A stretch of 64,000 nucleotides of DNA from assembly GCA_050084985.1 (NCBI GenBank), contig JBITNC010000001.1, positions 196,788,001-196,852,000 on the forward strand, read 5' to 3'. This document shows, in pieces, positions 11,301-21,312 of the stretch. The stretch's first letter is position 1. Each line of letters begins with the position of its first letter. This DNA comes from Nageia nagi. Lineage: Eukaryota > Pinophyta. A program made the position numbers and the translations under genes. Below the pieces are notes generated by a model. It was not told the origin of the DNA, searched no databases, and was given only the letters and a program-made list of their open reading frames with translations.

Positions 11301-13167
11301 GACATGTCCTATTTTGGCCACTCCTGATTTTTCCCAACCATTTGTAGTTGAATGTGATGCTTCAGGGTTAGGAATTGGTGCAGTATTGATGCAAAAGGGT
11401 AGACCTATAGCATTTGAGAGTAGAAAACTCAGTCCAATTGAGAAAACATTTAATATTTATGAACAGGAGATGCTTGCAGTGATGCATGCATTGTCAAAAT
11501 TCCGGCAATATTTAGTGTGCAGCCAATTCATAGTTAAGACTGATCATAACAGTCTTAAACACTTTCTAGGACAGCGTGAATTAAGTGACAGACAACAGAA
11601 ATGGGTGACAAAATTACAAGCATATGATTTTGAGATCCAATATGTGAAAGGGAAATCTAATACAGCAGCTGATACACTTTCGAGGAATCCTTCTTTTCAT
11701 GCTATTACTGCTGTCCAAGCTGATTGGAAGGCCAAAATTATGGCAGAATACACTAAGGACGAATTTGCTTCAAATATTCTTAATGGGGATGTTATAGATG
11801 AGAGATACAAAATCAAGGATGGATTGATTTTGTACAAAAACAGAATTTATTTAATGCCAGAATCAAAAATGAAGGAGAAACTATTAGATGCCTTGCATGA
11901 TGCACCTTTAGCAGGCCATCCAGGATTCTACAAATCATACAAAATGGTAAAAGAAAGATTTTATTGGAAGGGGTTGAAAGAAGATGTGCTAAGACATGTT
12001 AGAGAATGTCCTACATGCCAACAAAATAAGCATGAGAACACACACCCCGCTGGTCTACTTCAGCCTTTGCCTATTCCCCATCAAAAATGGGAAGGCATTT
12101 CCATAGATTTCATCACAGGTTTGCCCAAAACTCAAGGTAAGGATAGCATCTTTGTGGTAGTTGATAGATTGACAAAATTCGCTCATTTCTTTGCCATTAC
12201 AGTAACTATTACAGCCCCACAACTTGCGGATCTATTTTTCAAGGAGGTTTTCAAATTACATGGTTTGCCAAAAACCATAGTTCATGATAGGGACAGCAAG
12301 TTTATGAGTAACTTTTGGCAGGAATTCTTCAAATTGTGCGGCACACAACTTACTCCTAGCACTAGCTACCATCCACAAACTGATGGGCAGACAGAGATAG
12401 TTAATAAATGGATTGAAGGGTATCTCAGGAACTATGTTACAGGGCAGCAACAGTCTTGGGTTAAGTGGCTAAATCTTGGAGAGTATTGTTATAATAGTTC
12501 TTATCACATGTCCATTAAAATGTCACCTTTCATGGCATTGTATGGTTATGAGCCTCCTAAGTTTTCCGACTTGCTTTTGGAGGATAGTAGGGTACCCACA
12601 GCTGCTGATTTTGTACAACAGCATCAAGACATTCTAAAATCAGTGAGAGAGAACTTACAACAAGCCCAAAATCAGCAGAAAAAGTATGCTGATCAAAACA
12701 GGACAGAACGTAGTTTCAATGTGGATGATATGGTCTACTTGAGATTACAACCTTACCGGCAAACCACATTGAAGAAGAGTGGTGCAGAAAAGTTGCAACC
12801 ACGTTTTTATGGACCTTACAGGGTGGTGAGGAGAGTTGGTGAAGTTGCATATGAATTGGCATTGCCTTCAAGCAGTAGGATCCACAATGTATTTCATGTG
12901 TCTTGCTTAAAGAAAGCCTTGGGACAACATGTCACACCTTCACAAACCTTGCCTCCTATTAATGATGAAGGTAAATTAGAGTTAATTCCTGAAAGGTTAT
13001 TGAATGTGAGGGAGAAGAGATTGAGGAATAAAGTCCTTTCTGAATATTTGGTGAAGTGGAAAGATTTGCCAGAAGATGATGCTACTTGGGAGGGGCCAGA
13101 AATTTTGAAGCACCCAGCTTTGATGAATTGCTTGAGGACAAGCAATTCTAGAGGGGGAGACTTGTAA
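8344..13167 (+). CDS. Chromovirus Gag-Pol polyprotein with chromodomain
   Basis: An uninterrupted 1607-codon frame. I take the ATG at 8344 ([12 protein letters not shown]), 30 bases after the PBS; the frame is open upstream to an ATG at 8257 inside the LTR, which is unlikely to be used. Domains by base position: Gag capsid-like about 8880-9370; a non-canonical zinc knuckle ([14 protein letters not shown]) near 9592-9633; protease near 9880 with DGGATHNF, where the usual motif is DSG/DTG; RT about 10440-10950 with FFDDILIYS near 10914-10940; RNase H about 11330-11690; integrase HHCC about 11900-12030 and DDE core about 12090-12400; chromodomain about 12980-13130 ([19 protein letters not shown]). 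No frameshift or stop was seen. The TAA stop at 13165-13167 lies within the first bases of the 3' LTR. Gag and Pol are one frame, so any Gag excess must come from processing or another route. Confidence 0.97.
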   Translation: MVHPYQTRSKGKAGLGQPMEREEERIKLDDEAEIFRRTQNTMLQVLQRMERSLQDLCSRNQPQLETQISEGNAPLLQQNNEGESSTPGVAKIIPKPNNPIGETSRTPRIWKPSTPMFVQPQTTEGSVEIPDTELAERWAAYEAMPQGFKTAVDFEKYLELKGHKPGRKAQGAGGELQYKLGKLPLPFFDGSDKISARAWLQKLQTYFALKPTMTEKEAVQYAALHLEGVAYQWWHHGLFTQGHGTIDSFEVFATKLLDRFERQDENEFFCELATITQKGTVASYIEEFQQISVMVTDIAEDRIIHLFLKGLSEPLRGLAKAFKPKTLDEAVSTTLDLETSTHSSKPKWGQPSKFGQPSKFGQTSTFGTSRPSQTVGQPINKTSQMHNKGFQSHKNPNQQRPKLDEATRRELQRKGLCFSCKKQWGPGHQCQGKGQNYLVEFYVPNEDEKEPEIEKSDSESEYEDADFAELEQHGQHSPRIDEEEGVLASITGESKFITIKVPGKLNDHSAVILIDGGATHNFIDEGFVAEKKLKTEGFSGFGVKNGNGEITKCDQVVKQVKLCFGNYSVVEDFYVYPMMGGIPHAILGVQWLYSLGGIYTNYKTLEMKFRCNGKVVTLRGIKDRFPQQISANRLEKILKKKDIIWGATFYMVKGMPTPPKIGVKFHPDIQCILDSHSPVFGDLPSGLPPNRGFEHIIELEPDSKPIMITPYRHPKAYKDEIEKTIQELLAMGYIRPSSSPFASFVVLVKKKDGTLRMCIDYRALNKKTIKNRYPIPRVDELIDELHGATYFSKVDLRSGYHQIKMRDEDVHKTAFRCHFGHFEFLVMPFGLTNAPATFQSAMNHIFRDHLRKFVLVFFDDILIYSRDWESHLQHLDTVLIILEQQKFFANMSKCEFGLSEILYLGHIISAKGVHVDEQKISAIKNWPTPTSLSELRGFLGLCSYYRRFIKGFSQLAAPLTDLTKKGAFQWDGTIENAFQKLKTVMMTCPILATPDFSQPFVVECDASGLGIGAVLMQKGRPIAFESRKLSPIEKTFNIYEQEMLAVMHALSKFRQYLVCSQFIVKTDHNSLKHFLGQRELSDRQQKWVTKLQAYDFEIQYVKGKSNTAADTLSRNPSFHAITAVQADWKAKIMAEYTKDEFASNILNGDVIDERYKIKDGLILYKNRIYLMPESKMKEKLLDALHDAPLAGHPGFYKSYKMVKERFYWKGLKEDVLRHVRECPTCQQNKHENTHPAGLLQPLPIPHQKWEGISIDFITGLPKTQGKDSIFVVVDRLTKFAHFFAITVTITAPQLADLFFKEVFKLHGLPKTIVHDRDSKFMSNFWQEFFKLCGTQLTPSTSYHPQTDGQTEIVNKWIEGYLRNYVTGQQQSWVKWLNLGEYCYNSSYHMSIKMSPFMALYGYEPPKFSDLLLEDSRVPTAADFVQQHQDILKSVRENLQQAQNQQKKYADQNRTERSFNVDDMVYLRLQPYRQTTLKKSGAEKLQPRFYGPYRVVRRVGEVAYELALPSSSRIHNVFHVSCLKKALGQHVTPSQTLPPINDEGKLELIPERLLNVREKRLRNKVLSEYLVKWKDLPEDDATWEGPEILKHPALMNCLRTSNSRGGDL
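13149..13162 (+). promoter_or_regulatory. Polypurine tract of the chromovirus
   Basis: CTAGAGGGGGAGAC followed directly by the TGTAATG start of the 3' LTR marks the plus-strand primer. It overlaps the last codons of the polyprotein. A palindromic TTGCTTGAGGACAAGCAA lies just upstream and also occurs before the 3' LTR of element A at about 40855-40872. Confidence 0.85.
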
Positions 13168-14211
13168 TGTCCCACATCCTTTTTGCAATGTAAATAAATA
13201 AATTTTAATGCTTTTAGTATTATGAGTCATCTTTAGCAGTTAATGGTATTTTGGGGAAGATAATTTTATGCTAGCAAAGCCACCTTGACAGTCAAAGTAA
13301 GTGTTAGAGGTGTTCCAAGTGGCAAGTTGGTGTCTTAGCTACCTTTAATGGAAAAGTCAGCCTAGTGGGCAGTTACAAATGAGCTATAATGCATGCTGGG
13401 CAGTTACAAATCAGAAATAATGCATGCTGGGCAGTTACAAATCAGAAATAATGCATGCTGGGCAGTTACAAATCAGACATAATGTCTTCTGGGCAGTTAC
13501 AAGTCAGAAATAGGGGTTTTTGTGTTAAATATGTTTAATCTATTATTAGCACTCTAAGTTGATCTCAGCCATTAGATCTTGCAGAGATCAATGGTCAAGA
13601 TTAGCTGTCTTTTGGGAACCTAAGCATAAAATAGAGAGGTTTTTTTCAATGAGGGGGGGGGTTGGCTAATTCTGGGGAATTTGGGGAATTTGGGAGAGCT
13701 TTGCTCTTTGGACTCTTGCATTCTGCTAGAGTTTTCTGGGATTCCCATTGGAAACCAATCCAATGGAGGCTTAAGGGATTAGATCCTAAGGGCTTTCTAC
13801 CCATTTGAGGACAGGTCTATCCAAGATCTGTATTTGAGCCTGCATGTTTGAAGTTTCAAGAGTTGAGATAACAGTTTTGGCATCACATCAGTTTGCTGGG
13901 GATTTTGAGGAGTTCATTTGGGGCTGCATGTACCAGAACAGCAGTAGTGACTACATCAGTGCTAAATCACTAGTCCTGTACAGGTTCATTATCATTTTGA
14001 AGGTGTTACAACTGTTCTTCCAGTTTGTTGAGGTGTGTTCAGTGATCTGTAGGAACTTTCATTACATATAAGTGTAATACATTGTCTACATTGTCTCTAA
14101 TATGTTGTAGTTGCAATTTGTGTTACTTGAAAAGAGAATAAAAATATAAAATCAGATTTGGTTCTGCTGTGTTATTGTGGATTTGCATACATTTGTATTT
14201 GGTTTGTTTCA
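13163..14211 (+). repeat. 3' LTR of the chromovirus
   Basis: Same as the 5' LTR except for one substitution and one extra G. It includes the 31-bp repeats (13367-13515) and supplies the stop codon of the polyprotein. Confidence 0.96.
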
Positions 14212-14386
14212 ATGCCTTGGAGGAATTTGTCCAATCTTAGGGACCATTTGGATGCTTGTACTTGGTTATTTTGAGCAATAATAATTCATATCTCATTGTT
14301 GTTGTCCATTCCTGGCAATTTCAAATTTTGTCCTTGGTGCAATTTGTGAAAATCCTAATTTTTATAAATTGGGACATTATTTTTCA

Positions 14387-15195
14387 CTATTATGTAGGCG
14401 AGATCCTAGCATCATGGATGATGCAGGTACTGTGCAAGATGGAGCAACCATAATGGCACACGAACTAGACACTATTTCCACTACCCTGAATGCCACAAAC
14501 ATTAATAAGGGTTTGTACAAGCCTAATAACCGTTCCAAACCAAATTGATCGGTTTAATGAAGCAAATAGATAGGATCAAGCACCATACATGGGTTTTCCC
14601 TTCTTAGTTTTGTTTTTATAATGTCTTAAACAATATTGTTTTAATAATTAATATTACTAACTAAATTTTGTTTCCTTTTTGTAGGTTTATATAATGTATC
14701 TGCCTAGATACTTAGCATCATAGCTAAAAAAAAGAGGATTAATTTATCATGAATCTACCAAATATGTTATATTGTTTCAGTTTTTGTACTTGTTCATACT
14801 TGGCAGTATGAGATAATAGGCTTATGAGTAGACATTTGACATAAATTTTGCAGATGACTTTTTATTTCATCTGTTTTCGTATATCGATGTTATAATTTAT
14901 GAATATGAATTATGATCCACTATCATTTTCTTTAAATTTATGTCATGTATATATTGTTGAATGATATGGCCCATATGGGAATGATTTATGGCTAGATTAG
15001 CATATTCTATGAAGAAAAAATTTAAAAAATGAATGTTATTTTGTTTTTTAACGTACCATGTTTCTTTTCCCATTTTTCAGTTTCTTGTTTTTCTTATTTA
15101 AATGTCTCATTTTTTTTCTTGTTTTTTTCCTTATTTTTGTTGTTTTTTCAAATTTGGGCCCAAGCAATTTCCATCCTGAACCTGAATTTGTATAC
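14387..15195. other. Unassigned AT-rich sequence
   Basis: No gene is recognised. The segment around 15030-15180 is T-rich with long T and TTTC runs. It probably belongs to an old element into which the solo LTR inserted. Confidence 0.4.
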
Positions 15196-16439
15196 TATGC
15201 TATTAATAGACACTATCTATAGATAGGCTATTATGTTGTATGAAGAGGGAATGACCCCTTGTAGTTGATACACTTTATGAGAGCCTTTATGAGGGGCATT
15301 GTTGTAAATATTGGAATTGGATCAAAATCATTTTGTTGGTTTCAAAATCGGAATTCAGAATTGAAAAACAAATCGGTAAAAATTGGAAAATATAAAAAAT
15401 GAAAAAAATATTACTAATTACGTATGTTTTAAACTTGTTCTAAGTTCTAACACATTTACTCAACACACAATAACATACAAATAAGAAATTAAGAAGAGGA
15501 AAGGACATATCTCATATAATATATTAATCAAAATGCGTGCAGTAGCAATTACTAAGTAGTAAGTACAAAATGTGCTCATATCTCATGAGCCATGATAAAA
15601 TACATAATCTGGTGTCTAAAATAAAAATAAAAACTATGTTTGTTTTCCTTTTCCATTTGCTCTAATGTAAGTTCTAAGCTCCCTTTGTGCTAGTGTTGTT
15701 TGTGTGACTGTCTCTCCTTGTGCCTCTAACTTTCTAATGACCCAAACATGATCTCCCACAAATATCATCAAATTCAATTACAATCAAACCAAACTAGGGC
15801 ATCTAATATGCAAATACAAACCCTAGTATGTAAACATTGGACTCCCACATGCATATAAACACCTCACAATGCCAACGATGGGCCAGAAACACATATACAA
15901 CACAATAATGCTCAACGCATGCACATAATGGACAATATGAACACAACGTTGAGATCCAAATGAGCCACGACTTGTATTATGATCAACAATGAAGTACAAT
16001 ACAAATATGCCCAAAAAGGCTGATGTCAGCCTCTTGGGAGCTAAACTGGTTGAATGACTCTCTTGATATTGTTGGACGAACTATGTGACAGCAGTGCCTC
16101 CTCACAATCTGACTCCTCCCCACCGAAGGGGCCCTCCTCAGATCTAGATAACCACTTGCGTGGTAGAGACTCCGCCTCGGATCCACCGGATGGGCAATGG
16201 TGCTCCACCAATTTTCGTAAATTGTTAGGTTCCTTGTGCCTACCAACCCTCTTAGGTGCTCCACCTAAGGAATACACTCAGTGCTCTACCGGACGATGCA
16301 GAAGTGTACAAGTAATAATAATCAAGTCTATTCAACAAATGAGCCTCCAAGTCTTCTTATACCCTCAACCAGGTCTTGGATCTCACCTCAGAATCATAAA
16401 TAGGCTTTAAGGCCCCAACATTAGCCTCCAGAGGGCTCG

Positions 16440-16920
16440 GGATGCCCAACGTGGGTGCCTAGGTATCAAGCATGCCAACGTGGGAGTCCTGGGTGCCATA
16501 AATGCCAATACAGGGTCAAAGGATGCCACGCATGCCCACATGGGTCTAGGTGCCATGCGTGGGAGCCTAGGTGTTTGTGATGGGCCAATGTGGGGTCTAG
16601 GGGATTCCCAAGGCTCGCACAAGCATACAAACTCCTATCCAGACCATTAAAGTGTAATTAAGATCTTGGGATTCCCACAATCAAGTCCGGGATCTCCAAG
16701 TACGCTTAATCTATCCTATTCTACACTTGGGAGCAAGGGTCCACCAGAGCGTGCTTTGGCCGATTTGGAGTGGATCAGACCTAGGCTCTTGCCATCTGAA
16801 GTGCCTCCGGAGCAGCTGAGAAGCTTTGGGAGCGATTGAGAAGCTCCAGGTGCTTCGGAGCAGTTGAGAAGCTCCGAGAGTGGATGAGAAGCTCCAGGAG
16901 CGGTTGAGAAGCTCCGAGAG
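16440..16920. repeat. Two degenerate GC-rich minisatellites
   Basis: At about 16440-16610 a degenerate 30-40-bp unit recurs (ATGCC-AACGTGGG-GCCTAGGT). At about 16795-16920 a unit around GAGAAGCTCC with GGAGC-G-TT recurs five times at about 20-27-bp intervals. Base composition is clearly richer in G+C than the flanks, so this part of the hAT interior may have a separate origin. No coding function is seen. Confidence 0.6.
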
Positions 16921-17569
16921 CACTAAAAAAAATTGCACATGATTTTTTTTAAAAAAAGGGTCAAAACTTAAAATAAAAAACATAGTTGGATCCTTGATAG
17001 TTATGGTTTTGCTATTTTGGGCCTTTGGCATTTTGCTACTATGATATTATGACTCATTTTGATATTATGACATTATGTACTAACTATTACAATGATTCAG
17101 ACTTGTTTGTGATTTAATGACATTATGGCTTGTTTTGATTTCTCATTTTTGCCAGATTCACACTTGATTAATATTATGATATTATCATTATGTTTTGTAA
17201 TTTAAATTCATATTTGATAGTAAAAATGAATTAGAAACAATGAACATGAAAAAATCTAAAAATCCTAAGGATTTTCTACTAGCCGCTCCTCCTGCTGAAT
17301 CGGAGTCGTTCCCTAAAAATGACCCTCCATCACTTCGGACTTCTGAAGCACGTTCCGCCACTCCTGACTCACTGTGGAACTATGCTTGGGAGGGATACGT
17401 CCCACTAGGGGCTTACAATGGGGTCCATGGACCAATTAATTCCTATCCCAAGTTATACAAAACAACTACCAAACAACTACAAGATAACTTTTAAACAAAC
17501 TCCAAAAGGGATGTTATTAAGACATCCTTTTTGGCTCTTACATTATTTTTATATAGTACAAAAGGGATG

Positions 17570-18900
17570 TTACAAACTTTGATTGTGTAGTTGTTGATGC
17601 TCAAATCCTTTCCTCTTCTTGTCCGTTTATCACCAACTCTTTAGCTAGTTGCTCAATATGCTCGAAGACCAAGGTGGGATCCTCTTCTTGGGGTTGCACT
17701 TGCTACTGAGTCTTTGTGATCGAATCAGATGATGGATCTATTTGCTCCAAGTCAATGGCCTCATAACTCGAAGATGTTTTTGTTACTTGTTTGTGGTGAA
17801 GTAAATTGTAATGCGCAAACACAAGATCTTTCAATTTCTCGTGTCAATCTATTACTTTTATTGGAGTGCATGTATTAAAAAATACTCCAATTGTGCACAC
17901 AACCTGAAAAGTTACATGGCTGAGACAAAACACATATTACAAATGCATTAGGTTTGGGCGTATATGCCCCAAAATCCTCCCACCATAAACATGAAAAAAA
18001 ACCAATAAAAAAGAGAATTAATACTTCACAATTTCAAGTCACATGTAAAATATGAAGATGAAAATTTGAAGTAACCTACATGGCAACATGATTGATTTTT
18101 GTTTCATGGCTGCAGGCAATTTTAGGAGGGCACCCTCATCTTTTTTGTAACATTGAAGCTCACTTTGTATCCTGGAGTGAACTTCATCATCATCCACTAA
18201 ACGGTCAATGGTCTCCCTTAATCCCTTCAACATCCTATAGTATATTGTTTTCCACACCATCATAAAAGCTTTTGATTAATTCCTTGGCCCTCTCCGTGGC
18301 CTCAAAAACATAACCCATATGTGGTTTTTCCTCATCAACAATATGGAGAACTCTCACCAAAGGCTCTGTAACATAGAAAAAATATTATTAGAATAAAATC
18401 TAAAAAACTAAAACAATCTATTTATGTTTTCAAACATAATTTGTATCTTGATTGCCTCATCCATGGCATCCTAAAAGGGCTGCTCAAATATGATATCATA
18501 AACTATCCTCCACCCAAGGGTGTTTTTGTACTTGGCTCCAACATCTATGTGCCACTCATCACTAACGAACATTTTCTACAATGCCCCCTAGAAATCAAAT
18601 AGAAGTTATTAGTAAACAACTAAAATTATTAATATCTATTAATTACATAAATACTAAATTGTAATATATTATCAAGTATTCAATTTGTGCATTGAAGAGA
18701 CTCTGGAATATGATAAAACTTGTAGCAAATTGTGTTGCATTAGGATGCAAATGTATTTTTTAATTGATTTGGGTTTTTGCATGATCTGCATAACCCAAGG
18801 CAATCTACCAATGCCCTCTAGCAACAAGTCTAGGAAATGTCTTGCACATGGGTGGTTTGAATCCCATACCACATGTTGCAATCTTCTCTACTATGTTGTG
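17570..18900 (-). pseudogene. hAT transposase remnant
   Basis: Reading leftward, the minus strand gives, near 18880-18670, a segment like the plant hAT catalytic region (PCA-H-LDLLLEGIGRL followed, after a frameshift, by RFATSFI); near 18640-18480, a stretch on an SDEWHIDVGAKYKNTLGWRIVYD pattern; near 18260-18100, RLVDDDEVHSRIQSELQCYK; and near 17850-17800, KLKDLVFAHYNL, the C-terminal hAT dimerisation-type motif. Frames change between segments and stops intervene. The normal protein of this group is about 600-700 residues with an N-terminal BED zinc finger, which I do not see. It is not functional. Confidence 0.75.
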
Positions 18901-19389
18901 TCAATAAGGAGAATTTGCCACATTGAATGGAAAAACAGAAAAATATCAGAAAGAGGCAACTGCCTTTCTGGCTACCTTATGTTTATGTTTTTCTTTTTTT
19001 CCCAGCTGGCCGATTCTGATGGTCAGAAATCACGATTTTGGCCCAGATCAGAATCACCAAAAATTGGCTGATTTCGAAAAAAAAAAAAACGATTTTTGTT
19101 CTAGATTGTTGCGTTTTTCAAGGATCGGTTGTGGAATCACCAATTTTAGCCAATTTTTGGCGATTTCGATAACACTTATGAGGGGCATGCATGAGAACCT
19201 GTATGAGAGGTATCTCAAGTAGAGGGTGAGAAAAGTGTAATGTTCTCTGAGATTAATAAAGGATTGAAGCTTCCTTTTGTCCTATGGTTTTTCCCTGCGT
19301 ACAACAAGGTTGTCCATGTTAAACTTCTGTGTTATTTCTGGTTAATATTTCTGTTGTTTTTGTTACAGTTTGTTTGTTGAGTTCCAACA

Positions 19390-21312
19390 CAAAACAACAA
19401 TGCAATCATTGAAATATTGATCAAGGGGAAGGACTTACAAGAAAACAATGCTTCCCAAGAGCCCAAAGAGTTTGTGAAGATATATCTCAGTCTAAGCATT
19501 TAAGGGAAAGTATATATGTGTTCAAACCCTAACATAATATGGTTGCTATACTATTCCTGATTGGGCCAGGCCCGTTAATATTTGAGAGTTGGCTTCATAT
19601 TGAGGGTTAATTATTAGTTAGTGAATTTTATAAATGGGGGCATTTTGGTTTAACATAATGGTTTAAGTATTCTGAATCTGCCAATCTTCAGCTTCTGAGC
19701 AATTGGAAAGTTGCCATTGGTTATCATTCTTTACATATTACATTATTGGGATCTAATAGAATTATCTTGGAACCATTTTATATTCGGATTAATTGCACAT
19801 TCTTGTAAAGTCTCATTTTGTTATTTCAAGTCTGTTATTTGGATCTGAATTGCAAATACATAGTCCTGCACTGACATTCTTGCTTATGGATTTCTGCATT
19901 CTTCTATTTTTAGCAATATTGCATTATAACACTGCAAGTGGGATAGCTCTGATCATAATAGTAACACAATTAAGGCTCTTAGACTTTAGCATATTTACTA
20001 TTTTATCTCTTTTCCATGATCTCATTCCCCACATGCGTAACTTATTATTAGCAAAATATTTGTGTGATAGAACTGAAGTTGACTGACAATATACATGCAT
20101 GAGGTTATCCAGGCCTTATTCTACTATATAGATTACATGATACATTATACGCTTTTTCATTTGTATATGACTCCTAGAAAACCTTCAAGAGCCTCATATT
20201 CATAAGATTGGGACAATAACTTACATTTTTCTACAACCGATACATTTTTAAACAGATGATTTGCACTTGTACTTTGGTGTTCCTGTTCACTAACCCAAAT
20301 GCTAATCCACCATTAGTTTTGAGCTATTTTATTGTCTAACAATAAGAGGATTGAAATAGTAAATATAACTACCTGTATGAGGATGCATATTTATAATAAA
20401 GCACCTAGGCATCCTGTAAATCCCATTGTATGATAAAACAAAATTTCAGTCTATTGTTTTGCTGCACCACTGGTGCCCAACTGTGGCAGTCATCAAAGTC
20501 TATCGACCATTTGAGCTTGTTTGTTCCTCTTTTGATTCTTTTAATTGATTTCTTGAATGAAACTCAAAAACAAAAAGCACATGGATATAAGCATGACTCC
20601 TTATTAATTGGTTACAACATTTTTTTATTTGAATTTACTGTTAAATATTTCATTCTCTCGGGAGAAATTGATGTGCTTGCTTAAATACAGGGGAAATTTG
20701 CATGATGATTATGATGACATATTGTGATATTTAGTGTATTTAGTATGTGATTAATTTACCATTGGCATATATCACCTTACAGGATTTCTCCCTTGGAATT
20801 TACTACATCTTTGATTTCTGTGCTCTGTATTTAATTTAATAAAGTACTTGCAACAACAATAACGGGCATTTATCTCATCGGTGTGTATCTGTGCCTCTAA
20901 TTGTCTAATTTTGCCTCTGCGGCTTAGAACAGAGTGCTATTGTAGCTATTAGATTGTTATTTTCATTTAGAGTTCATACCATTATATTCATATGAAATCA
21001 TACTATGTGCTGGAGGCTGAGAGAGAGTAGGCTGACCTATAACGGAGTTTCCTTCAAATTATTTATATACTGTATTATGTATTCAGGAAATTCAGGTAAC
21101 CCTACTTCAAGAAAAGGGCCTTGGGTTGGATCTCAATGTTTTTCTCAATTTTCATCCTTATCTGGGTGTCAAACTATTCTCAAACAATAGATCTCTTATA
21201 CCAGATTCATGGATTTTTTCTCTGATTTTCAATATGGTGCTAAACATTTTTATGATTGTGATCTATGCAGCTGAATGTTTATATTTGATGACATTTGCTT
21301 GTGTGTTTTTAG
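19390..21312 (+). other. 5' region of the transporter gene, no exon identified
   Basis: The first recognised exon downstream begins at 21313 with a split codon, so at least one upstream exon, encoding the start codon and plastid transit peptide, should lie here or further left. Candidate frames at 19793-20086, 20430-20684 and 21005-21190 show no transit-peptide character I can defend. The sequence is AT-rich with T-rich tracts, as expected of intron or promoter. Confidence 0.4.

Larger units (their letters stand above)
7252..14211 (+). mobile_element. Complete young Ty3/gypsy chromovirus
   Basis: A 6960-bp element with LTRs at 7252-8299 and 13163-14211, flanked by perfect TSD ATGCC (7247-7251 and 14212-14216). 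Order: 5' LTR, PBS, single gag-pol ORF (Gag, protease, RT, RNase H, integrase, chromodomain), polypurine tract, 3' LTR. The two LTRs differ by one base (A/G near 7870 versus 13782) and one G in a poly-G run (8 versus 9), so insertion was recent. It sits inside an older solo LTR. The chromodomain places it among plant chromoviruses; I cannot fix the clade (Tekay, Reina, CRM or other) by eye. Confidence 0.97.
6562..14381 (+). mobile_element. Probable solo LTR split by the chromovirus
   Basis: TGTAATGTCCCAAAATGGG at 6562 is a typical LTR start of this window's gypsy elements. The sequence runs to 7251 and resumes at 14217, after the chromovirus and its TSD, ending GGGACATTATT at 14381. TTTCA is present on both sides (6557-6561 and 14382-14386). 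Without the insertion the LTR would be about 855 bp. The expected terminal CA reads TT, so the right boundary rests mainly on the TSD. Confidence 0.55.
15297..19177 (-). mobile_element. Decayed hAT-superfamily transposon, 8-bp TSD
   Basis: ATGAGGGG occurs at 15289-15296 and 19178-19185, an 8-bp TSD as hAT elements make, and the matching LTR at 1.5 kb shows what the uninterrupted target looked like. The ends read CATTGTTGT (left) and, on the other strand, AAGTGTTAT (right), both close to the CAGTGTTGT-like ends of many hAT elements. The minus strand holds hAT transposase pieces (separate entry). The 2.2 kb left of them contains GC-richer minisatellites that may be a further insertion. The first few bases of each end are uncertain. 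Confidence 0.75.
15196..19389 (+). mobile_element. Truncated copia-like LTR split by hAT element
   Basis: Bases 15196-15296 and 19186-19389 together match the LTR segment 1407-1717, including the CCTATGGTTTTTCC block and the CAACA end. Between them lies the hAT element. No PBS follows 19389 (CAAAACAACA instead), so this is a solo or 5'-truncated LTR. I could not place its left end. Confidence 0.7.

Noticed and set aside
15287-15299. A 13-bp direct repeat TTATGAGGGGCAT around the 15.3-19.2 kb insert, suggesting a LINE/SINE TSD
   Set aside because: There is no poly-A tail or LINE domain at the ends. hAT transposase text and CAGTGTTGT-like ends fit an 8-bp TSD inside the longer match.
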